From Chloroflexota bacterium (GTDB taxonomy: Bacteria; Chloroflexota; Anaerolineae; Anaerolineales; Villigracilaceae), in NCBI GenBank assembly GCA_016191845.1, contig JACPVF010000015.1, positions 407,258 through 455,315 on the forward strand: a stretch of 48,058 nucleotides of DNA, given 5' to 3'. This document shows, one piece after another, positions 23,387-30,361 of this stretch. Both the position numbers and the translations under genes were made by a program. The notes beneath the pieces are model-generated. The model searched no databases. It had not been told where the DNA came from and saw only the letters and a program-made list of their open reading frames with translations. How positions within the stretch are numbered: position 1 is the stretch's first letter; each line of letters begins with the position of its first letter.

Positions 23387-24187
23387 TTACGCAGGCTTAT
23401 AGGCCGTGATCTTGGCGCTATAGACCGCCTTGTACACATCCTCGCGCGGATACTCCGTCACATCCAGCTTCATGTCATCCAGGGCGCTGTCCACAGTTTG
23501 TTTGTCGAAGAACACAGGCTTGACCGAAATGCCTGTGAAGCCCACGGCTTCCATCATGCCGATGTATTCCTTCGCATCCACCGCGCCCGCCACACATCCC
23601 GCCCAGGCGCTCAGGCTGGTCTTCACTGCTTCGGGCAGCACGCCATCCGTCACGATATCCGAGACAGCCAGCTTGCCTCCTGGCTTGAGCACGCGGAAAG
23701 CCTCGGCAAAGACCTTGCTTTTATCGGGCGAAAGGTTGATGACACAGTTCGAGATGATGACGTCCACAGTGGATGAATCCACGGGCAGGGCTTCGATAAA
23801 GCCCTGGCGGAAGTCCACGTTCGTGAGGTTCAGGCGCGCCGCGCTGGACCTGGCGCGCTCGAGCATTTCGGGTGTCATGTCCACGCCGATGACCTGGCCA
23901 GACGGCCCCACCTTTTGGGCGGCGAAAAAGCAGTCGAGGCCCGCGCCTGATCCCAGGTCCAGGACGGTCTGTCCAGGCTGGAGGGCGGCCAGCGTGATCG
24001 GGTCGCCGCATCCAAAGCTGACGTTTGACTCTCCCTGAGGCAGGGTCTGCAACAAGTCGCTGGGATAGAGGTTGCTATCGGTGGAGCAGCAGGAGTCTCC
24101 GCCGCAGCAGGGCTGGTTGTTGGTGATGCGCTCCGCATAATGCTCGCGCACAGCATCGTGAATGGGGGTGGATGGGATGGTGGTCAT
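23387..24187 (-). CDS. arsM: Arsenite methyltransferase ArsM
   Basis: The 266-aa protein is an S-adenosylmethionine-dependent As(III) methyltransferase. VLDLGSGAGLDCFFAA (about residues 75-90) is the SAM motif I. The cysteines that bind arsenite in characterised ArsM are present: Cys60 in SFGCGDP, Cys148 in ISNCVINLSPDK and Cys198 in WAGCVAGA. The N-terminus adds CCGG and CC pairs near residues 27-34. The enzyme makes methylated arsenicals that are volatile or exported, here perhaps through ArsP. AAAAGGAGATAAACC precedes the ATG. An ArsR-type box lies about 75 bases upstream, so it has its own regulated transcript. Confidence 0.95.
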   Translation of the reverse strand: MTTIPSTPIHDAVREHYAERITNNQPCCGGDSCCSTDSNLYPSDLLQTLPQGESNVSFGCGDPITLAALQPGQTVLDLGSGAGLDCFFAAQKVGPSGQVIGVDMTPEMLERARSSAARLNLTNVDFRQGFIEALPVDSSTVDVIISNCVINLSPDKSKVFAEAFRVLKPGGKLAVSDIVTDGVLPEAVKTSLSAWAGCVAGAVDAKEYIGMMEAVGFTGISVKPVFFDKQTVDSALDDMKLDVTEYPREDVYKAVYSAKITAYKPA

Positions 24188-24260
24188 GGTTTATCTCCTT
24201 TTGAAATGATTTGAAAGTGGCTTGTGCAAATGGTGAAATAGCGGGTTATATTTATTTTTA

Positions 24261-24278
24261 CATAGACTGATGTCTATG
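24261..24278. promoter_or_regulatory. ArsR operator 3, upstream of arsM
   Basis: CATAGAC-TGAT-GTCTATG is an exact 7-base inverted repeat and the best of three copies (also 24459-24474 and 24866-24881). On the minus strand TTGCAA lies 17 bases before TCTATG, so the box covers the spacer and -10 of a likely arsM promoter. The 168 bases from arsM to the peptide gene hold nothing else I can identify. Confidence 0.8.
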
Positions 24279-24355
24279 TATGCTTGCAAAAAAATTTACC
24301 GATAAGTCAGCTCTGTCCACCTAAGGGCGAACAGAGGTCTTTCATGCCTGTGATG

Positions 24356-24439
24356 TTAGCAGCAGCTTCCGCCACCGCCGCAACCGCACTCAGGGCAATC
24401 GTCACAGCCGCACTGGGCCTGGATCACGTTCAGTTCCAT
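24356..24439 (-). CDS. 27-residue cysteine-rich peptide in the arsenic cluster
   Basis: This small gene encodes 27 residues with seven cysteines, at positions 10, 12, 15, 18, 20, 26 and 27. The N-terminal nine residues (MELNVIQAQ) are followed by CGCDDCPECGC, a Gly stretch and terminal SCC. An excellent Shine-Dalgarno sequence, AAAGGAGGTGAAAGCC, precedes the ATG at 24439, and TAA ends it at 24356. It lies between arsR and arsM with its own ArsR-type box 20 bases upstream. A metallothionein-like arsenic-binding peptide is the simplest reading. A precursor peptide for the nearby radical SAM/SPASM enzyme is a bolder one. No family is recognised. Confidence 0.72.
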   Translation of the reverse strand: MELNVIQAQCGCDDCPECGCGGGGSCC

Positions 24440-24458
24440 GGCTTTCACCTCCTTTCAT

Positions 24459-24474
24459 ATAGATATTTGTCTAT
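24459..24474. promoter_or_regulatory. ArsR operator 2, upstream of the cysteine-rich peptide
   Basis: ATAGAT-ATTT-GTCTAT differs from the perfect repeat by one base. On the minus strand TTGGAG lies 17 bases before TCTATA, so the operator again sits in the spacer and -10 of a plausible promoter. Confidence 0.75.
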
Positions 24475-24484
24475 GGATTACTCC

Positions 24485-24522
24485 AAAAAAATGGGAGGGC
24501 GGTCTGCAGCCAGCGCCTCCGC
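24485..24522 (-). terminator. Probable terminator of arsR
   Basis: On the minus strand GGAGGCG and CGCCCTCC pair with one bulge and are followed by CATTTTTTTGG. It lies directly after the arsR stop at 24529, so the peptide gene needs its own promoter. Confidence 0.6.
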
Positions 24523-24528
24523 ATCTTT

Positions 24529-24840
24529 TTACTGATTGATGACCTTGAGCAAATTCTCGGTAACAGACGTCTCGGGCGCGAACTTGACCATGATCTGCCC
24601 GCAGCACACGGCAATATATTCCTGGTTCAGAGAATAAAAGGTCTGCTTGCCTTCTTCACGTATCTTGACCAGGTTCGCATCGCGCAGGATGGCCAGGTGA
24701 TGTGAAATGGTCGGCTGGGTGAAGCCCACTTTTTCCACGATCTCGCTCACCGAAAGCCAATTGCAACAACACTCGCCCATGATCTTCTGGCGGGTTTCAT
24801 CGGCAATGGCCTTGGCGAAAAGCACAGGATCGAACTTCAT
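24529..24840 (-). CDS. arsR: ArsR/SmtB family arsenic-responsive repressor (first copy)
   Basis: The 103-aa winged-helix protein has ALADETR-type start (AIADETRQKIMGECCCNWLSVSEIV), where the CCC cluster takes the place of the ArsR CVC metal site in helix 3, then the DNA-recognition helix TQPTISHHLAILRDANLV. A further Cys pair (AVCCGQ) lies in the C-terminal helix. It should leave DNA when As(III) binds. I prefer the ATG at 24840, with GGAG nine bases upstream. A GTG at 24855 lies five bases after the -10 and could serve as a leaderless start adding MELPF. The promoter carries a strong operator, so it is autoregulated. Confidence 0.92.
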   Translation of the reverse strand: MKFDPVLFAKAIADETRQKIMGECCCNWLSVSEIVEKVGFTQPTISHHLAILRDANLVKIREEGKQTFYSLNQEYIAVCCGQIMVKFAPETSVTENLLKVINQ

Positions 24841-24860
24841 GAAAGGTAACTCCACGGTTT

Positions 24861-24888
24861 ATTATATAGACAAACGTCTATTTGTCAA
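24861..24888 (-). promoter_or_regulatory. Consensus arsR promoter with ArsR operator 1 in the spacer
   Basis: On the minus strand TTGACA (24888-24883), a 16-base spacer and TATAAT (24866-24861) match both consensus hexamers. The operator ATAGAC-AAAC-GTCTAT (24866-24881) fills the spacer. A bound repressor would block RNA polymerase directly. Confidence 0.88.
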
Positions 24889-24899
24889 GGCGAAAATAC

Positions 24900-24981
24900 A
24901 GGTGACAGCCCCCTTCCTTGTCCTATGCGCAACAAGGCACTTGCACCCTTACAGGGTGCTTCGCAGAGGGGACTGTCACCT
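24900..24981. repeat. Long REP-like element between arsR and acr3
   Basis: The ends AGGTGACAGCCCCC and GGGGACTGTCACCT are imperfect inverted repeats that share the GGTGACAG/CTGTCACC core with four REP hairpins further right. The interior contains CAAGGCACTTGCACCC and GGGTGCTTCGCAG. It lies just after the acr3 stop and may also end that transcript. Confidence 0.7.
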
Positions 24982-24990
24982 TTCTATTTT

Positions 24991-26043
24991 TTATTTCGAG
25001 AAAATCCGCTTTTGCAACGCGAAGGCCGCGTTGACCAGGGCGATCATCACAGGCACCTCCACCAACGGTCCGATCACGGCGGCGAAGGCCTGGCCCGAAG
25101 AGATGCCGAAGACCGCCACGGCCACGGCGATGGCCAGCTCGAAGTTATTGCTGGCGGCCGTGAACGAAAGCGTGGCCGTCTTGGAATAGTCCGCACCCAC
25201 GGCCTTGCCCATCAGGAAGCTGACGAAGAACATCACCACGAAGTAGATCAGCAGCGGGATGGCAATGCGCACCACGTCCATCGGAAGTTGGACGATGTAT
25301 TCACCCTTTAGGCTGAACATGACCACGATGGTGAAGAGTAGGGCCACCAACGTGATGGGGCTGATCTTGGGGATGAATTGGTCGTGATACCATTCCTTGC
25401 CCTTGATACGGATCAGGGTAAAGCGTGTGATGAAGCCTGCCAGGAAGGGGATTCCCAGGTAGATGAACACGCTCTTCGCGATCTCGCCGATGGTGATGTC
25501 CACGATGGCGCCCTTCATCCCAAACCAGGTGGGCAGGACGGTGATGAACACGTAGGCATACACACTGTAGAATAGCACCTGAAAGATGCTGTTGAAGGCC
25601 ACCAGGCCCGCAGCGTACTCGGTATCGCCGTGTGCCAGCTCGTTCCACACGATGACCATCGCAATGCAGCGCGCCAGGCCGATCAGGATCAGGCCCGTCA
25701 TGTACTCGGGATAACCGCGCAAAAAGACGATGGCCAGCACGAACATCAAGATCGGGCCAATGACCCAGTTTTGCAACAGCGAGAGTCCCAGCACCTTCCA
25801 GTTGCGGAACACATCGCCCAACTCTTCGTATCTCACCTTGGCCAGCGGCGGGTACATCATCAGGATCAGGCCGACGGCGATCGGGACGTTGGTGGTGCCG
25901 ACCGAGAACAGCACGTTGAAGCGCGCCACTTTGTAGGCGTAGAAATATCCCAGGAAAACTCCCACCAGCATCGCCAGGAAGATCCACAGTGTCAGGTAGC
26001 GGTCGAGGAAGGAGAGCCGTTTGGTCAGGGTCGTGGTTGCCAT
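24991..26043 (-). CDS. acr3: Acr3-type arsenite efflux permease
   Basis: The 350-aa membrane protein has about ten transmembrane helices and the Acr3 signatures. [18 protein letters not shown] occurs in the fourth helix region, [16 protein letters not shown] holds the essential conserved cysteine (Cys126), and [17 protein letters not shown] occurs near the end. Acr3 exports As(OH)3 driven by the proton gradient. The start at 26043 has AGAGGATCATATTAAT upstream; the open frame before it lies in the radical SAM gene. It is the last gene of the arsR2-arsP-thioredoxin-radical SAM-acr3 run, 26 bases after the radical SAM stop. Confidence 0.95.
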   Translation of the reverse strand: MATTTLTKRLSFLDRYLTLWIFLAMLVGVFLGYFYAYKVARFNVLFSVGTTNVPIAVGLILMMYPPLAKVRYEELGDVFRNWKVLGLSLLQNWVIGPILMFVLAIVFLRGYPEYMTGLILIGLARCIAMVIVWNELAHGDTEYAAGLVAFNSIFQVLFYSVYAYVFITVLPTWFGMKGAIVDITIGEIAKSVFIYLGIPFLAGFITRFTLIRIKGKEWYHDQFIPKISPITLVALLFTIVVMFSLKGEYIVQLPMDVVRIAIPLLIYFVVMFFVSFLMGKAVGADYSKTATLSFTAASNNFELAIAVAVAVFGISSGQAFAAVIGPLVEVPVMIALVNAAFALQKRIFSK

Positions 26044-26069
26044 ATTAATATGATCCTCTCGTTTTGTGT

Positions 26070-27326
26070 TTAGGGGCAACGGATCAGTCCACGCGCCCAC
26101 AGACAGCCGCCGCAGGTGGGATGAACGTTGCCAAAACAATCTTCCAGGTTCTCATTGGCCATTTCACAGCTGTTGCAAAAGGCGCAGGGCGAGAAATCGA
26201 AATCCTGCAGGCGCTTTCTCAGCGCGCGATAGGCTTGCGTGTTCCATATCTCAACCAGGCTGTCTGCCTGAACATCCCCTGCAAAATATTCCTTTGAGGT
26301 GCGTTGGCGCTCGTCCAGGTAATGCTGGTGAGTATACAGCAGGGGCAGGCACGGACTGACCTTGCCATCCCAGCGCACAGCCAGGCTTCCGCGCTCCACG
26401 AACGGACATTGATCCGTGTTCCGATTGAGCAGACTGCCGGTCAGTTCCAATTGATTCAAGTCTTTCAGGATATTCATCAGCGCCCTGGCCGTTTCTGATT
26501 GCATATCCATCAGCGGCATGTGGATCAGCGGTCTGCTCTCCTGGCCTATGACCGTGTTCAGAGAACGCATATACAGATTTTCGCCAAGCAGCTCGTCATT
26601 ATGGGCCAGGACATTGCTGATCGAAAACTCCGTTGCGCCCAGGCGGGTGCCGAGGCGAATGACCTCATTCAGATCATGGATATTGCGCCGCATGGCGACG
26701 AAGGCAATTCCCAGCTTCGGATGGCCGCCCCAACTGGCCCCGCCGAACCGTTGAATCCTTTGAGTCCGCAATTGATTCAAATTTTCCAGGACGGTAGGCA
26801 GCGAGTCACCCAGACGCACGTCGCTGTAACATTCGGGCGAAGCGCCGTCCAGCGAGACCCACAGCATATCCAGATGCAGGTCGATCAGGCTGGTAATGAC
26901 CGTCTTCGTCAATAGAATACCGTTGGTGATCAAGGAGATGCGGTGCCCACGTTGTTTGGCCCGTTCGATCATGTGTAGGATGCGCGGATGGGAGAGCGGT
27001 TCGCCATAGCCGCCGAGAAAGATCTCAGGCTTCTCGGGTAGACCCTCCACGCCAGCCAGGATGCGCTCGAACGTATCCATGGACATGTGCCCGTATTTCA
27101 CATTCCACACGTTGCGCATGCAGGTGCTGCACGTCAGGTTGCATTTGTTGGTCACTTCCACGTACACGCGCCTGAGGCCATGAATGGACGGATGCATGTG
27201 CAATCCGCCTCCATTCATCTCCACCCGTACCTCATCGCCAGGCTGAATCCCCATTTTCCTGGCGAGTTGCGGCGGCAGCACGATCTCCTGCCTTTCGTTG
27301 ACGCGGGCGTAATGGACTTTTGCCAT
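26070..27326 (-). CDS. Radical SAM/SPASM protein with N-terminal AbrB-like domain
   Basis: The 418-aa protein joins three modules. Residues 1-47 are a SpoVT/AbrB-like DNA-binding swapped hairpin ([22 protein letters not shown]). Residues about 52-270 are a radical SAM barrel with the iron-sulfur motif CNLTCSTC (Cys62, 66, 69) and GGYGEPL. The C-terminal part is a Cys-rich SPASM-like region (CAFCNSC, then [18 protein letters not shown]), which should bind auxiliary clusters. SPASM proteins modify peptides or proteins. The substrate here is unknown. It sits inside an arsenic operon between a mini-thioredoxin and acr3. It does not look like ArsS or the arsinothricin enzyme ArsL by motif. Confidence 0.88.
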   Translation of the reverse strand: MAKVHYARVNERQEIVLPPQLARKMGIQPGDEVRVEMNGGGLHMHPSIHGLRRVYVEVTNKCNLTCSTCMRNVWNVKYGHMSMDTFERILAGVEGLPEKPEIFLGGYGEPLSHPRILHMIERAKQRGHRISLITNGILLTKTVITSLIDLHLDMLWVSLDGASPECYSDVRLGDSLPTVLENLNQLRTQRIQRFGGASWGGHPKLGIAFVAMRRNIHDLNEVIRLGTRLGATEFSISNVLAHNDELLGENLYMRSLNTVIGQESRPLIHMPLMDMQSETARALMNILKDLNQLELTGSLLNRNTDQCPFVERGSLAVRWDGKVSPCLPLLYTHQHYLDERQRTSKEYFAGDVQADSLVEIWNTQAYRALRKRLQDFDFSPCAFCNSCEMANENLEDCFGNVHPTCGGCLWARGLIRCP

Positions 27327-27378
27327 ATGGATTTGGCGCTCCTGTCGGGCATATTCCGTTTCTGCCCGTTCGTTACGA

Positions 27379-27630
27379 TCAGACGGCCTGGAGGGCGTTG
27401 GTCAGCCAGGTGGTGATCTGGGCTTCGCTGGGCAACTTCCCCGCGCTGACCAATTTCTCGTTGATCACCAGTCCAGGTGTGGACATGATGTTGTATTGCA
27501 TCATCTCGGCATAGTCGGTCACTTTGACAACCTGCGCTTCGACGCCCAAATGTTCGACGGCGCGTTCGGCCAGCCAGGCCAGGCGTTTGCAGTTTTCGCA
27601 GCCAGAACCGAGAATTTTGATGGTGAGCAT
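27379..27630 (-). CDS. Mini-thioredoxin (TM0996/MTH895-type small redox protein)
   Basis: The 83-aa protein is a minimal thioredoxin fold with the redox pair in GSGCENCKRL (Cys11, Cys14) and the cis-Pro in MSTPGLVINEKLVSAGKLPS. Such proteins are common next to ArsP/DUF318 permeases and arsenic genes and may supply electrons to arsenate reductase or remove arsenicals from thiols. The ATG at 27630 has AGGAGAGATCGAC upstream and lies 11 bases after arsP. The 52-base gap to the radical SAM gene has no terminator. Confidence 0.9.
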   Translation of the reverse strand: MLTIKILGSGCENCKRLAWLAERAVEHLGVEAQVVKVTDYAEMMQYNIMSTPGLVINEKLVSAGKLPSEAQITTWLTNALQAV

Positions 27631-27641
27631 GTCGATCTCTC

Positions 27642-28688
27642 CTAAAGGATCCAATTGAATAGAAAGCCCGTCAGCATGATCGCACCCGCGACGACGCTGA
27701 AGAACGTGATCAGCAACGGCAGTTTCAGCACACGCCGCAGGATGACCGCCTCGGGCAAACTCAGTCCGATCACTGACATCATGAAGGCCAGCGCCGTGCC
27801 GAGCGAAGCGCCCTTCTCCAGCAAGGCGCTGACAATCGGGATCATACCTGCCGCGTTGGAGTAAAGCGGAACTCCCAGCAGCACGGCTGCGGGCACCGAC
27901 CACCAGCTTTGTTTGCCCATCATGGACACCAGGGCCGATTCTGGCACGTAGCCGTGAATCCCTGCGCCGATCGCGATCCCCACCACCACGTACAACCAGA
28001 CCTTGCCGACGATCTCCTTCACCGAGGCCGCCGCCTGCGAGATACGCTGGCCCCAGGTCAGTTTTTCTTCGCTGGTCTCTCCCGAGCGGTGGATCTTCCA
28101 CACAAAATCTTCCACAAAGCGTTCCATCTTGAGCCTGCCCATGATCCAGCCTGCCAGGATGGCGATGCTCAACCCTGAGAGGATGTACAGCCCCACCACT
28201 TTGATGCCGAACAATCCCAACAGCATCACGATGGCTACTTCATTGATGGTGGGCGCCGCGATCAGGAAGGAGAAGGTCACGCCCAGCGGGATGCCCGCCT
28301 CCACGAAGCCGATGAAGAGCGGCACCGCCGAGCACGAGCAGAACGGTGTGACGATGCCCAGCAGGGCCGCCAGCACGTTCCCAACTCCCTCGCGTTTACC
28401 GCCCAGCAGGGCGCGGGTCCGCTCGGGGCTGAAGAAGGAGCGCACGATGGAAATCAGGAAGACCATCCCCGAAAGCAGGAGCAGGATCTTGGGAACGTCG
28501 TATAGGAAGAACGCCAGGGCCTCCCCAAGGCGGGAATCCTGTGGCAGGTTCAGGGCGGAATAAGAGATCCAGTTGGCCAGCGGCTGGATCAAGTTATAAG
28601 CGGCGGCCCAGGCGACGACGCACAGGACCACGATCAGGGTCAACCGACGGGTGGGGAGAGAACTGGAAGGAGCGGGCAGGGTGGTCAT
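27642..28688 (-). CDS. arsP: ArsP-type permease (DUF318 family)
   Basis: The 348-aa protein has about eight to ten transmembrane helices in two halves with a cytoplasmic loop (RFVEDFVWKIHRSGETSEEKLTW). VTPFCSCSAVPLFIGFVEAGIP carries the CSC pair (Cys117, Cys119) characteristic of ArsP_1 permeases, and GVPLYSNAAGMIPIVSALL is the matching motif in the second half. Characterised ArsP exports trivalent organoarsenicals such as methylarsenite, which fits the presence of arsM. It lies six bases after arsR2 and 11 before the mini-thioredoxin gene. Other DUF318 members move other substrates, so the exact cargo is inferred. Confidence 0.88.
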   Translation of the reverse strand: MTTLPAPSSSLPTRRLTLIVVLCVVAWAAAYNLIQPLANWISYSALNLPQDSRLGEALAFFLYDVPKILLLLSGMVFLISIVRSFFSPERTRALLGGKREGVGNVLAALLGIVTPFCSCSAVPLFIGFVEAGIPLGVTFSFLIAAPTINEVAIVMLLGLFGIKVVGLYILSGLSIAILAGWIMGRLKMERFVEDFVWKIHRSGETSEEKLTWGQRISQAAASVKEIVGKVWLYVVVGIAIGAGIHGYVPESALVSMMGKQSWWSVPAAVLLGVPLYSNAAGMIPIVSALLEKGASLGTALAFMMSVIGLSLPEAVILRRVLKLPLLITFFSVVAGAIMLTGFLFNWIL

Positions 28689-28694
28689 TTTCTT

Positions 28695-29069
28695 TTATAG
28701 AGCCTCAATGTGGATCAGGGTTGTTTCCGCCTTGGCGCTGCATTTCGGGCAGGGACACACGTTGTTCGCGTGGCGATGTTGGGGGAGGGTGGGGCGAACG
28801 CCTGCAGCAGCCTGCAGGGCGGCCAGCACGTCGAAGATTTCTGGCTTGACCACGCGATAGTACAGGTTCAAGCCGTCGCGCCGCGATTCGACCAGGCCAG
28901 CATTCTTCAAGGGCATCAATTGCTGCGAGATATACGCCTGTCGCAGGCCCAGGGTGGCCTCCATGTGACAGACGCATTGCTCCCCGTCTTTCAGGATGTC
29001 CAGAATGGCAAGCCGCGTGGGATGGGCGAAGGCTTTGAGAAATTCGCTTTGTATTTCGTAAGGATCCAT
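28695..29069 (-). CDS. arsR: ArsR family repressor (second copy)
   Basis: The 124-aa protein is a winged-helix ArsR. AFAHPTRLAILDILKDGEQCVCHMEATLG contains the CVC As(III) site in helix 3, and RQAYISQQLMPLKNAGLVESRRDGLNLYYRV is the recognition helix and wing. The C-terminus adds CPCPKC, a second possible metal site. It differs clearly from the first arsR, so the two are not recent duplicates. The ATG at 29069 is preceded by TAGGTTTGTC. A separate inverted repeat, ATTCA...TGAAT, lies just upstream. It heads the arsP-thioredoxin-radical SAM-acr3 run. Confidence 0.93.
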   Translation of the reverse strand: MDPYEIQSEFLKAFAHPTRLAILDILKDGEQCVCHMEATLGLRQAYISQQLMPLKNAGLVESRRDGLNLYYRVVKPEIFDVLAALQAAAGVRPTLPQHRHANNVCPCPKCSAKAETTLIHIEAL

Positions 29070-29080
29070 GACAAACCTAC

Positions 29081-29096
29081 ATTCAAAATTGTGAAT
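29081..29096. promoter_or_regulatory. Probable operator of the second arsR operon
   Basis: ATTCAAAATTGTGAAT is symmetric at 14 of 16 positions and lies 12 bases before the ATG. TATATT and TATACT boxes overlap or adjoin it on the minus strand. It shares nothing with the ATAGAC-N4-GTCTAT boxes of the first arsR. Confidence 0.65.
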
Positions 29097-29113
29097 ATAG
29101 TATAAGCAAAAGA

Positions 29114-29141
29114 AGGACGCAGGGCGAATGACCTGCGTCCT
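29114..29141 (-). terminator. Intrinsic terminator of arsC
   Basis: AGGACGCAGG and CCTGCGTCCT pair around an 8-base loop, followed on the minus strand by TCTTTTGC. It separates arsC from the arsR2 operon. Confidence 0.85.
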
Positions 29142-29160
29142 CAAAAGTTTATGACAAAGC

Positions 29161-29586
29161 TCACGCTTGTTCGGCCAGCCAACTTTGGATTTTCTGATCG
29201 ATCAGGTCGCGCACCTCGCGGAATTTGGCCAGTTTCTCCGCTTCCGTGCCCTCGACGGCGGCTGGATCCTGAAACGACCAGTGCAGGCGGGTGCTGACGC
29301 CTGGCCAAACGGTGGGACAGTTCCTGTCTGCATCGTCGCAGACGGTGACCAGGGATTGGAACAGCGTTTTTCCCAGGTACACTTCCACGCTTTTCGAGGT
29401 CTGGCCCGAGAGATCGATCCCGACTTCCCCCATGACCCTGACGGTCAAGGGGTTCAGGCCCTTGGGTTCCAGGCCTGCGCTGTGCGCTTCGAAGCGGTCG
29501 TCCGCGTACTTGCGGAGGAAGGCCTCCGCCATCTGGCTGCGCGCTGAATTTCCCGTGCAAAGAAAGAGGATCTTTGGTTTGCTCAT
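29161..29586 (-). CDS. arsC: Arsenate reductase, low-molecular-weight phosphatase type
   Basis: The 141-aa protein is a thioredoxin-coupled arsenate reductase. The P-loop [14 protein letters not shown] holds Cys10 and the Arg of CX5[13 protein letters not shown] carries the two further cysteines of the intramolecular disulfide cascade. It reduces As(V) to As(III) for export by Acr3 or methylation by ArsM. I chose the ATG at 29586 directly before KPKILFLC, with GGATGGAAAC upstream; upstream ATG and TTG codons add a few residues but lack a ribosome site. A GATAAT box at 29620-29615 may be its -10. It is a separate transcript between the RAYT gene and arsR2. Confidence 0.93.
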   Translation of the reverse strand: MSKPKILFLCTGNSARSQMAEAFLRKYADDRFEAHSAGLEPKGLNPLTVRVMGEVGIDLSGQTSKSVEVYLGKTLFQSLVTVCDDADRNCPTVWPGVSTRLHWSFQDPAAVEGTEAEKLAKFREVRDLIDQKIQSWLAEQA

Positions 29587-29702
29587 GTTTCCATCCATAG
29601 ACAAGGATGAATCTATTATCAGGGAGGAGCATTAACGGTCTTTTAAAGGCCTGTAATCCTTCCGTTAAGAGCAATGAGACATGGCGGCTATCGCCTACGA
29701 TC

Positions 29703-30299
29703 TTATTTCTCCAACTCCACCAGGAACTTCCTGACCTCGTCGGGCAGGGCGCGGGTTTGGAGATATTGAAACAGAAACTTCTTGTATTCCTGCGGACCGT
29801 CGAACTGGTTTTCGATGAAATCATGGTCGACCAGCGTGCCGTGTCGCTCTCCGATCCATTCGGGATAGTTCGAGTAGGGCCATGCCGCAGGGTCGTCAAC
29901 CAGGCCATCTTTGACAGGGTTGCCGTGGATGTAGCGGCATAGGTGCAGTAAATGGCTTTTCGACTGGATCGGTTTTGCGCGGAAACGCCCCTCGAACAAG
30001 GTGCCGCTGTGTGAGTATTTGAGGTTGTAGGCCTTGGTATAACTGTTGAACACGTATTGCGGAAGGTTCCCCGCGGGTTCTGCGCCGTCCTGCCGCACGA
30101 GCAGGTGATAATGGGTGGGCATCAGGCAGTAGGCAAGTACGGCCAGGTGATATTTGCGGGCGTAATGCCCGAGCTTTTCGGTGACAAAGAGGTAGTTGGT
30201 GGGCTCGCGGAAGATGGACATCTGGTGCGCCCCGCGGTTGTAGATGTGATAATACAGCCCTGTCTGCCAGATGAGCATATCTTTACGTGCATAGGGCAT
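29703..30299 (-). CDS. REP-associated tyrosine transposase (RAYT, IS200-like Y1 fold)
   Basis: The 198-aa protein is a single-domain HUH/Y1 transposase. MPTHYHLLVRQ contains the HUH pair (His-Tyr-His), and YVFNSYTKAYNLKYSHSGTLFEGRF contains candidate catalytic tyrosines and the RAYT signature GTLFxGRF. HLCRYIHGNPVKDGLV is the conserved following helix. RAYTs nick single-stranded DNA at REP hairpins and spread them. A perfect REP hairpin lies 21 bases upstream of its start, and three more, plus a longer relative, lie within 10 kb. AAGGAGGTACTTCC precedes the ATG. The protein looks intact. Confidence 0.93.
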   Translation of the reverse strand: MPYARKDMLIWQTGLYYHIYNRGAHQMSIFREPTNYLFVTEKLGHYARKYHLAVLAYCLMPTHYHLLVRQDGAEPAGNLPQYVFNSYTKAYNLKYSHSGTLFEGRFRAKPIQSKSHLLHLCRYIHGNPVKDGLVDDPAAWPYSNYPEWIGERHGTLVDHDFIENQFDGPQEYKKFLFQYLQTRALPDEVRKFLVELEK

Positions 30300-30319
30300 G
30301 GAAGTACCTCCTTGTCAGG

Positions 30320-30356
30320 CCAGGTGACAGTCACCTTCAAGGTGACTGTCACCTGG
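30320..30356. repeat. REP hairpin next to the RAYT gene
   Basis: CCAGGTGACAGTCACC and GGTGACTGTCACCTGG are exact 16-base arms around TTCAA. Each arm is itself a small palindrome (GGTGAC-A-GTCACC). It lies between the RAYT start and the hsdS stop. Confidence 0.88.
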
Positions 30357-30361
30357 TTCGA

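Noticed and set aside
26070-27326. ArsS or ArsL assignment for the radical SAM protein
   Set aside because: Its CNLTCSTC motif, AbrB-like N-terminus and SPASM-like tail do not match what I know of either; a more general call is safer.
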